Assembly: GCA_937982495.1 (NCBI GenBank)
Contig: CALJLX010000069.1
Coordinates: 1-19,403 of the forward strand
DNA: 19,403 nt
Source: an uncultured Desulfuromonas sp.
Lineage (GTDB): Bacteria; Desulfobacterota; Desulfuromonadia; Desulfuromonadales; Trichloromonadaceae
Direction: 5' to 3'
Shown piece by piece: positions 12,536 to 19,403 of this stretch. The notes beneath the pieces are model-generated. The model was not told where the DNA came from. It ran no database searches and saw only the letters and a program-made list of their open reading frames with translations. The position numbers were made by a program, and so were the translations under genes. Every line of letters starts with the position of its first letter. Position 1 is the first letter of the stretch.

Positions 12536-13930
12536 CTTTTGCCCCTCTCCCGCCGGGGGCGGGGTTTCCTCCTTGGGCTCCCGTTCTTCCCCTTCGACCT
12601 CCCGTGCGACCTCTTTCCCCTGGCGTTTCGTCCCCTTGCGCAGTTCCCGGTAGTAGGCCATCCGCTCGCCGATGGTCTTTTCGTAGCCGCGTTCGGTGGG
12701 GCGGTAGAAGACCTTGCCGCGTAGGCGGTCGGGGAGGTGCTGCTGGTCGGCGACGCCGCCTTCGAAGTCGTGGGCGTATTGGTAGCCCTGGTGGTAGCCA
12801 AGTTCCTTCATCAGCCTGGTCGGGGCGTTGCGGATGTGCAGGGGGACGGGGAGGGCGCCGCTCTTGCGGACTTCGGCCAGGGCCTGGTCGATGGCGAGGT
12901 AGCTGGCGTTGCTCTTCGGCGCGGTGGCCAGGTAGGTGACCCCCTGCCCGAGGTTGATGCGCGCCTCGGGCAGGCCGACGAAGTGCACCGCCTGCTGGAC
13001 GGCGAGGGCGATCTGCAACGCGCGGGGGTCGGCGTTGCCGACATCCTCGGAAGCGAAAATGACCATGCGCCGGACGATGAAGAGCGGGTCTTCCCCCGCC
13101 TCCAGCATCCGCGCCAGCCAGTAGAGGGCGCCGTCGGGGTCGGAGCCGCGCATACTTTTGATGAAGGCGGAGATGACGTTGTAGTGCTCCTCGGCCCCCT
13201 TGTCGTAGAGCAGGGCCTTCTTCTGCAAGGCCTCCTGTACCGCTTCGAGGGAAATTACTTTTTCGTCGCCGGCGGCGGCGACCTCCAGGGTATTGAGGGC
13301 GACGCGAGCGTCGCCGTCGGCCTGCTCGGCGAGAAAGTCGGCGGCGGCTTTGGCCAACTCCAGATTGCGCCCGCCGAGGCCGCGCGGGTCGTCGAGCGCC
13401 CGCTGCAGAAGGATGCGGATGTCGGCCGGTTCCAGGGGATGGAGGACGAAGACCCGGGAGCGGGAGAGGAGGGCCGAGTTGACCTCGAAGGAGGGGTTTT
13501 CGGTGGTGGCGCCGATGAGGATGATGTCGCCGCGCTCGACGTAGGGGAGAAAGGCGTCCTGCTGGGCCTTGTTGAAGCGGTGGATCTCGTCGACGAAAAG
13601 GAGCGTCTTGCGGCCGTGGTAGGCCTTCTCCTCCCGCGCCTGGGCGACGATCTCGCGCACCTCCTTGACCCCCTGGAGGACCGCCGAGAAGAAGACGAAG
13701 CGGCTTTGGGTCGAGTTGGCGATGACCTGGGCGAGGGTGGTCTTGCCGGTGCCGGGCGGCCCCCAGAAGATCACCGAGGCGACCTGGTCGGCTTCGATCA
13801 GGCGGCGCAGTACCTTGCCTTCGCCGAGCAGATGCGGTTGGCCGACCATCTCGTCGAGGGAGCGGGGGCGCAGGCGCTCGGCCAGGGGGGCGTCGGTGCC
13901 CCGTTGCGCGCCGTGTTCGAAAAGATCCAT
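12533..13930 (-). CDS. rarA: Replication-associated recombination protein A, AAA+ ATPase
   Basis: A 465-residue RarA/MgsA/WRNIP1-family ATPase that acts at stalled replication forks with SSB and the recombination machinery. Visible motifs are Walker A GPPGTGKT (57-64), Walker B LLFVDEIH (110-117), sensor 1 GATTENP (140-146), and the family segments AFIKSMRGSDPDGALYWLAR and FASEDVGNADPRAL, followed by the RarA C-terminal tetramerisation region. The last 35 or so residues form a charged, Pro/Glu-rich tail, making the protein slightly longer than the usual 430-450. The frame is open to 13984, but family members begin MDLFE and the 18 extra codons look non-coding, so I start at 13930, despite only a weak ggatgg Shine-Dalgarno. 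It is divergent from NAD kinase, and the intergenic space of about 165 bases probably holds both promoters. The identification is secure. Confidence 0.93.
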   Translation of the reverse strand: MDLFEHGAQRGTDAPLAERLRPRSLDEMVGQPHLLGEGKVLRRLIEADQVASVIFWGPPGTGKTTLAQVIANSTQSRFVFFSAVLQGVKEVREIVAQAREEKAYHGRKTLLFVDEIHRFNKAQQDAFLPYVERGDIILIGATTENPSFEVNSALLSRSRVFVLHPLEPADIRILLQRALDDPRGLGGRNLELAKAAADFLAEQADGDARVALNTLEVAAAGDEKVISLEAVQEALQKKALLYDKGAEEHYNVISAFIKSMRGSDPDGALYWLARMLEAGEDPLFIVRRMVIFASEDVGNADPRALQIALAVQQAVHFVGLPEARINLGQGVTYLATAPKSNASYLAIDQALAEVRKSGALPVPLHIRNAPTRLMKELGYHQGYQYAHDFEGGVADQQHLPDRLRGKVFYRPTERGYEKTIGERMAYYRELRKGTKRQGKEVAREVEGEEREPKEETPPPAGEGQK

Positions 13931-14094
13931 AAGTTTCCATCCGTAAAAGAGGTTCGTTTGCCGCGACAACTTTAGCACAGGCATCGGCGAAGGCGAAATC
14001 TCTTGCGCCGCTTCCCCATGCCGGGGACTCCCGCGAGCATGGACTTTGACCCGCCCCTGTGCTATCTTCCGGTTCTCTTGACAAGGGGGTGCCT

Positions 14095-14949
14095 ATGAAG
14101 CGGATCGGACTCTACGCCAAACGCAGCAATCCCGCCGCCATCGTGGTGGCCCGGGAAGTGACCGCCTGGTTACAGGGGCGGGGGGTCGAGGTCTTTCTCG
14201 ACGAGCGCCTGGCCGCCGACATGGGAGATTACCAAGGCTACCCCGCCGGGTCGATCCCGGCCATGGTCCATCTCATCGTTGTGTTGGGCGGAGACGGTAC
14301 GCTGATTTCCGTGGCCCGCAAGGTCGGCGATTTGCGCACCCCGATCCTCGGCGTCAACCTCGGCAGCCTCGGTTTTTTAACCGAGATCACCCTCGGTGAA
14401 CTCTATCCGGTGCTGGAAAGGGTCATCGAAGGGGAATTCGAGGTGACCAACCGGCTGATGCTCGAAGCCGTCGTCCGTCGGGACGGTCAGGAAGTCGGGC
14501 GCTACCGGGTGCTCAACGACGTGGTCATCAACAAGGGGGCCATCGCCCGGATTATCGACATGGAGGTCACCGTCGACAGCGATTACCTGACCACCTTCAA
14601 GGCCGACGGTCTGATCATCTCCACCCCGACCGGCTCCACCGCCTACAATCTGGCGGCCGGCGGTCCCATCATCTATCCCGGGCTGCACTGCCTGGTCATC
14701 TCCCCCATCTGTCCGCACATGCTCACCAACCGACCAATCATCGTTTCCGACGAGTCGACCATTCGCGTCGAGGTCAAATTTCAGGATGAAGACGTGGTCT
14801 TCACCGCCGACGGCCAGGTGGGGATGCCCCTGCACGGCGGCGATGTCGTCGAGATCCGCAAATCCCGCAGCAGCACCCTGCTGATCAAGAGCCCGTCCAA
14901 GGATTTCTTCGAGGTGCTGCGCACCAAACTGCACTGGGGGGCGCGCTGA
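14095..14949 (+). CDS. nadK: NAD kinase (ATP/polyphosphate-NAD kinase)
   Basis: A 284-residue cytosolic enzyme that phosphorylates NAD to NADP. The catalytic GGDGT motif is at 65-69 (D67), followed by NLGSLGFLTE (88-97), the NDVVIN region that binds NAD, SDYLTTFKADG, STPTGSTAYNLAAGGP and a C-terminal VVFTADGQ. The length is typical. I chose the ATG at 14095 because an aaggggg Shine-Dalgarno lies seven bases upstream; the 12 codons upstream of it are not part of the family. It is the first gene of a tight plus-strand run, with recN starting ten bases after its stop codon, so the two are very likely co-transcribed. No clear promoter was identified in the divergent gap with rarA. Confidence 0.95.
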   Translation: MKRIGLYAKRSNPAAIVVAREVTAWLQGRGVEVFLDERLAADMGDYQGYPAGSIPAMVHLIVVLGGDGTLISVARKVGDLRTPILGVNLGSLGFLTEITLGELYPVLERVIEGEFEVTNRLMLEAVVRRDGQEVGRYRVLNDVVINKGAIARIIDMEVTVDSDYLTTFKADGLIISTPTGSTAYNLAAGGPIIYPGLHCLVISPICPHMLTNRPIIVSDESTIRVEVKFQDEDVVFTADGQVGMPLHGGDVVEIRKSRSSTLLIKSPSKDFFEVLRTKLHWGAR

Positions 14950-14959
14950 GTATCCGGCC

Positions 14960-16627
14960 ATGCTGACCGACCTGATCATCCGCAACTTCGCCATCATCGA
15001 GGGCCTGCAGGTGGCTTTCGGACCCGGCTTCAACGTGCTCACCGGCGAGACCGGGGCGGGCAAGTCCATCGTCATCGACGCCGTCGGTCTGCTCCTGGGC
15101 GAGCGCGCCCGTCCCGAACTGATCCGCACCGGCGAGGAAGAGGCGACGGTGGAGGCGATTTTCGATCTGGCCGCCGCGCCGGAAGTCCGTCGGCAACTGG
15201 CCGAGGCCGGTTTCGACAACGGCGACGAACTGCTGGTGCGGCGCATCGTCTCCCGTTCCGGCAAGAACAAGGTCTTCATCAACGGCGCCCTGGCGACCCT
15301 CGGGCAGTTGCAGGAATTGACCGCCGGTTTGATGGTCATTCACGGTCAGCATGCCCAGCAGGGCTTGCAGCGTCCCGACCTGCACCTGGAGATGCTCGAT
15401 GCGCTGGCCGACGCCGGGGCGTTGCTGGAAGATTACCGGGGGATTTACGCCGAGGTCCGCGGTTTGGAGGAGCATCTGCGCCGCCTCGACGAGGCCCAGC
15501 GGGAGCGCCGGCAGCGGCTGGATCTGCTCGGCTACCAGAGCCGGGAACTGGCCGAGGCCAATCCGAAGGTTGGCGAGGACGATGAGCTGGAGGCGGAGCG
15601 GTTGCTGCTGCTGCACGGTGAAAAGCTGCTGGCGGCCACCGCCGGCGGCTACGAAACCCTTTATGGCGAAGACGGCGCGGTCTGCGAACGGCTGCAAACA
15701 TTGGCCTCCGGCCTCGAACAGCTGACCGCCATCGATCCGGCCCTCGGGCCGCTGGCCGAAACCCTGCGCGGTTCCTGTTTCGCCCTGGAGGATGTGGCCT
15801 TGCAACTGCGCGCCCACGGGCAGAAGATCGTTTTTGAGCCGACCCGGCAGAACGAGGTCGAGGAGCGCCTGGCGCTGCTTTCCCGGCTCAAGCGCAAGTA
15901 TGCTCCGACCATCGCGGAAATGCTCGCCCTGCGCGAGCGCATCGAGGCCGAACTGGCCGAGTTGGAGGATATCGACGGCACCCGCGACGGCCTGGAACGT
16001 CGCTTGGCCGAGGCGCGGGAGCAACTGGCCCGTTCCGGCGCGGCGCTCTCCGAACGCCGAAGGCGGGGGGCCGAGCTTTTGCGGTGCAAGGTCGAGGCGG
16101 AGCTGGCCGGGCTGGCCATGGCCCGGGCGCGTTTCGAGATGCGATTGACGCCGCTGTCGGAGCCGGGCGCACGCGGGCTGGAAAAGGGGGAATTCTTCCT
16201 CGCCCCCAACCCCGGCGAGGAGGCCAAGCCGCTGGCCCGCATCGCCTCGGGGGGAGAGCTGTCGCGGATCATGCTGGCGCTGAAAAACGCCGCGCCCGAA
16301 GCGGATGCCGTCCCCACCCAGGTCTTCGATGAGGTCGACGCCGGTATCGGCGGCGAGGCCGCCACCGCCGTCGGCGAAAAACTGCGCGCCGTGGCCCGGG
16401 GGCGCCAGGTGCTCTGCATCACCCATCTGCCCCAGGTTGCCGCCTTTGCCGAGGCCCATTACCGGGTCGAAAAGCAGGAGCGGGACGGCCGCACCCATAC
16501 CCTTCTGGTGTGTCTCGACGACGAGGAACGAACCCGCGAAATGGCCCGCATGCTCAGCGGCGCCAAGATCACCGACCGCACCCTCGACCACGCCCGCGAA
16601 CTGATCGGGGCGTCGCGAGGCACCTGA
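14960..16627 (+). CDS. recN: DNA repair protein RecN (SMC-like ATPase)
   Basis: A 555-residue SMC-family ATPase that helps hold and process double-strand breaks for recombination. Walker A GETGAGKS (29-36) is preceded by the family-typical N-terminus LIIRNFAIIEGLQV. The middle, about 150-380, has two long charged helical coiled-coil segments around a short hinge. The ABC signature RIASGGELSRIMLALK falls near 426-441 and Walker B QVFDEVDAGIGG near 453-464, followed by a CITHLPQVAAFA switch segment. The full length is normal. The start codon lies ten bases after nadK with a poor Shine-Dalgarno, suggesting translation coupled to nadK. The acetyltransferase gene follows after 27 bases in the same direction. 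Confidence 0.95.
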   Translation: MLTDLIIRNFAIIEGLQVAFGPGFNVLTGETGAGKSIVIDAVGLLLGERARPELIRTGEEEATVEAIFDLAAAPEVRRQLAEAGFDNGDELLVRRIVSRSGKNKVFINGALATLGQLQELTAGLMVIHGQHAQQGLQRPDLHLEMLDALADAGALLEDYRGIYAEVRGLEEHLRRLDEAQRERRQRLDLLGYQSRELAEANPKVGEDDELEAERLLLLHGEKLLAATAGGYETLYGEDGAVCERLQTLASGLEQLTAIDPALGPLAETLRGSCFALEDVALQLRAHGQKIVFEPTRQNEVEERLALLSRLKRKYAPTIAEMLALRERIEAELAELEDIDGTRDGLERRLAEAREQLARSGAALSERRRRGAELLRCKVEAELAGLAMARARFEMRLTPLSEPGARGLEKGEFFLAPNPGEEAKPLARIASGGELSRIMLALKNAAPEADAVPTQVFDEVDAGIGGEAATAVGEKLRAVARGRQVLCITHLPQVAAFAEAHYRVEKQERDGRTHTLLVCLDDEERTREMARMLSGAKITDRTLDHARELIGASRGT

Positions 16628-16654
16628 TCCAGCCGCTTCCATGGGAGATTCGCC

Positions 16655-17122
16655 ATGATCCGTAAAGCCCGTATGGCCGATGCCAAAGCGATTCACAAAC
16701 TGTTGCTCACCTACGCCCAGCAGGGGTTGATGCTCTCCCGTTCCCTGGCCGATATCTACGAGGGCATCCGCGATTTCTATGTCTTCGAAGTGGATGAGCA
16801 GGTGGTCGGCACCGTCTGTCTGCACATCTGCTGGTCCGATCTGGCCGAGGTCCGTTCCCTGGCGGTCGATGCCGCGCAGGAAGGGCGGGGGATCGGCCGG
16901 AAACTGGTCGACGCCTGCCTCGACGAAGCCCGAGGCCTGGGCCTTCAGCGGGTCTTCGCCCTCACCTACAAGCCGGTTTTTTTCGGCAAGCTCGGTTTTC
17001 ATGAAATCGAAAAATCCGAGCTTCCCCACAAAATCTGGAGCGACTGTATCAAGTGCCCCAAGTTCCCGGAATGTGATGAAATCGCCATGAGCATCGAGTT
17101 CCCGGACCCCGCCGCGGGCTGA
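16655..17122 (+). CDS. GNAT acetyltransferase, probable short-form N-acetylglutamate synthase (ArgA-like)
   Basis: A 155-residue single-domain GNAT protein. The acetyl-CoA-binding motif A is VRSLAVDAAQEGRGIGRKLV (66-85, with R78-G79-x-G81), followed by FALTYKPVFFGKLGFHEIEKSE. It resembles the short ArgA proteins that lack the amino-acid-kinase domain (as in Mycobacterium) and that are common in Geobacter relatives, where they would acetylate glutamate or another amino acid for arginine synthesis. The C-terminus carries three cysteines, C131, C134 and C140 (CIKCPKFPEC), which could bind metal or sense redox state. A gggaga Shine-Dalgarno precedes the ATG. It is probably the last gene of the nadK-recN unit; a new promoter starts about 20 bases after its stop codon. 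The GNAT fold is sure and the substrate moderately so. Confidence 0.8.
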   Translation: MIRKARMADAKAIHKLLLTYAQQGLMLSRSLADIYEGIRDFYVFEVDEQVVGTVCLHICWSDLAEVRSLAVDAAQEGRGIGRKLVDACLDEARGLGLQRVFALTYKPVFFGKLGFHEIEKSELPHKIWSDCIKCPKFPECDEIAMSIEFPDPAAG

Positions 17123-17140
17123 TCCTTTTGCGCTATGAAT

Positions 17141-17170
17141 TTGACATCCATAGGGTTTTCGCGGTATTAA
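17141..17170 (+). promoter_or_regulatory. Sigma-70 promoter for the M23 peptidase gene
   Basis: A perfect TTGACA (17141-17146) and TATTAA (17165-17170) are 18 bases apart. The leader would be about 58 bases. Just before the Shine-Dalgarno it contains an imperfect inverted repeat, gacatcgg (17197-17204) with ccgacgtc (17210-17217). Confidence 0.65.
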
Positions 17171-17234
17171 TCCTGATGGCCCACAACCACGTTACAGACA
17201 TCGGCTGTTCCGACGTCACGGGGGAGGTCTAGGT

Positions 17235-18104
17235 TTGTCCGCGAAAAAATATACCGTACTCGTTATTCCCGAAGGTTCCCACCAGGTCCGCCGCTTCGCC
17301 CTCAGACGCCGTTGGCTGGGGATCGCGTCCGCCCTGGCGGTCGCCCTTTTGCTCGGCGCGTCCCTGCTTCTTTACGATTATGCCCGCATTCGGATCGATT
17401 ATGGCGACCTGACCCGTCTGCGGGCGGAAAACCACGAGCGCCTGGAGGATATGCAGCGCCTGACCGAACAGCTGGAGGTCTTGCGCCAGGAGCTTGTAGT
17501 GCTGGCGCAGAATGACGCCAAGGTGCGGGTTATGGCCAAACTGGCCAAGCCCAAGGCCGACGCCCTCACCGGCATCGGCGGCCCGCTGGAGGACGATCCG
17601 GCCGAGGAGTTTTCCGAGGTGCAGAGTCGGATCGATGAGATCATGCGCGCCATCGATCTGCATCGGGCGAGTCAGGAAGAGGTGCACGGGCTGCTCAGCG
17701 ACGAGCGCTCCCTGCTCGGTTCCAAGCCGCGCGGCTGGCCGACGCGGGGGATGGTGACCTCGGGTTTCGGCATGCGGCGTTCCCCCTTCTCGGGTCGCCC
17801 CGTCATGCATGAGGGGATCGATATCGCGGCGCGTACCGGGATGCCGGTGCATGCCACGGCGGACGGCATCGTCAGTCGGGCGGAGACGGCGGCCGGTTAC
17901 GGCAAGATTGTCGTCATCGACCACGGCTATGGCTTTCAGACCTACTACGGGCATAACTCCAAAATTCACGTCAAGGTCGGACAGCGGGTCCGCCGGGGCG
18001 AAAAAATCGCCGCCGTCGGCAATACCGGCAGTTCCACCGGACCCCATGTCCATTATGAAGTCCGCCGCAACAACGTGCCGCTCAATCCGAAAAAATACAT
18101 TTAA
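17235..18104 (+). CDS. M23 (LytM-type) peptidoglycan endopeptidase, membrane-anchored
   Basis: A 289-residue envelope protein. The N-terminal cytosolic stretch is basic, followed by a transmembrane segment at about 28-47 and a periplasmic coiled coil at about 55-95. The C-terminal LytM/M23 domain (about 165-289) has the full zinc-binding and catalytic set: HEGID (H192, D196), YYGH with H240, and HVH (H271, H273). It should therefore be an active glycyl or DD-endopeptidase on peptidoglycan, unlike degenerate activator-type LytM proteins. The start is TTG with a well-placed ggggagg Shine-Dalgarno seven bases upstream; no nearby ATG is better. It has its own promoter at 17141-17170 and sits immediately upstream of secA in the same orientation, an arrangement I recall in related genomes. 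A strong palindrome lies after its stop codon at 18131-18156. Confidence 0.9.
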   Translation: MSAKKYTVLVIPEGSHQVRRFALRRRWLGIASALAVALLLGASLLLYDYARIRIDYGDLTRLRAENHERLEDMQRLTEQLEVLRQELVVLAQNDAKVRVMAKLAKPKADALTGIGGPLEDDPAEEFSEVQSRIDEIMRAIDLHRASQEEVHGLLSDERSLLGSKPRGWPTRGMVTSGFGMRRSPFSGRPVMHEGIDIAARTGMPVHATADGIVSRAETAAGYGKIVVIDHGYGFQTYYGHNSKIHVKVGQRVRRGEKIAAVGNTGSSTGPHVHYEVRRNNVPLNPKKYI

Positions 18105-18130
18105 ACCATTGCTTTTCTTCGCGTTTTTAT

Positions 18131-18156
18131 GAACGCCCCGGTTGCCCGGGGCGTTC
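18131..18156. terminator. Perfect 11-bp GC-rich hairpin between the M23 gene and secA, possible terminator
   Basis: gaacgccccgg (18131-18141) pairs perfectly with ccggggcgttc (18146-18156) over a 4-base loop, 26 bases after the M23 stop codon. No T-run follows on either strand (gcgttttta lies on its 5-prime side), so it is a non-canonical terminator or an mRNA-stabilising or attenuating structure ahead of secA. Confidence 0.5.
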
Positions 18157-18177
18157 GTCGTTACGGCGGCTTTGTGC

Positions 18178-18207
18178 TTGGTAGGGGGATTTTTTTTGTG
18201 TTAATAT
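18178..18207 (+). promoter_or_regulatory. Possible sigma-70 promoter for secA
   Basis: TTGGTA (18178-18183) and TAATAT (18202-18207) are 18 bases apart in a locally AT-rich stretch with a T8 tract in the spacer. This would give a leader of about 80 bases before the secA start. The match is partial, and read-through from the M23 promoter is also possible. Confidence 0.4.
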
Positions 18208-18292
18208 CTCCAGTCTTTTCCGACGATAAACGCATCTTTTATTCCGGCCCCGATTTTTCTCAGCGCGGGGATCGCATTTGGAGACTTATCTG

Positions 18293-19403
<1,111 letters not shown>

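Noticed and set aside
12342..14084. 580-codon minus-strand frame and a 412-codon plus-strand frame over rarA
   Set aside because: Both are alternative-frame shadows of rarA, which has intact AAA+ motifs.
14885..17029. 714-codon open frame on the minus strand opposite recN and the acetyltransferase gene
   Set aside because: It is the antisense shadow of two clearly recognised genes in GC-rich DNA. Its translation is rich in Gly, Gln and Asp with no family resemblance.
17235..18104. SecM-like arrest peptide upstream of secA
   Set aside because: The gene in that position is a full-length M23 peptidase with intact catalytic residues, and its C-terminus shows no arrest motif.

Overview
This is a GC-rich chromosomal window, most likely from a Desulfuromonadota (former deltaproteobacterial) organism of the Geobacter/Desulfuromonas type. 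That placement is an inference from gene content: a class II aldolase, an EAL-HDOD signalling protein, a short ArgA-like acetyltransferase, RecN, an M23 peptidase directly before secA, a clear sigma-54 promoter, and a dispersed hairpin repeat of a kind I recall from that group. No rRNA, tRNA, CRISPR array or transposase gene was seen.

Layout. Positions 1-2440 (+) hold class II fructose-bisphosphate aldolase, an intrinsic terminator, and an EAL-HDOD protein. Positions 2441-2869 form a 429-base non-coding region with a probable terminator, a near-consensus sigma-54 promoter and a long leader. This leader feeds an SLC13/DASS-type carboxylate transporter with an N-terminal cyclic-nucleotide-binding-like domain. 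Its stop codon overlaps the start of a membrane-anchored periplasmic binding protein (ABC_sub_bind family). A hairpin repeat separates these from an exported protein that joins a CsgG/FlgO-like domain to a formylglycine-generating-enzyme fold lacking the usual cysteine pair.

Positions 7209-9100 (-) hold a translationally coupled pair, a DUF2157-type membrane protein and a DUF4824-type protein. Positions 9174-12442 (-) look like an inserted accessory module: a DNA methyltransferase with a DPPY motif and six CxxC knuckles, followed by a protein with a textbook PD-(D/E)XK nuclease motif. This pair appears less GC-rich than its neighbours and is bracketed by an 8-base direct repeat. The methyltransferase mRNA may be leaderless. 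I read it as an uncharacterised two-gene restriction-modification or defence system.

Positions 12533-13930 (-) encode RarA. Going the other way, NAD kinase, RecN and an ArgA-like acetyltransferase form a compact probable operon (14095-17122). A TTG-started M23 envelope peptidase with its own sigma-70-like promoter follows, then secA, which runs off the window end.

The two places that best merit attention are the sigma-54-driven transporter/binding-protein unit and the methyltransferase/nuclease island.
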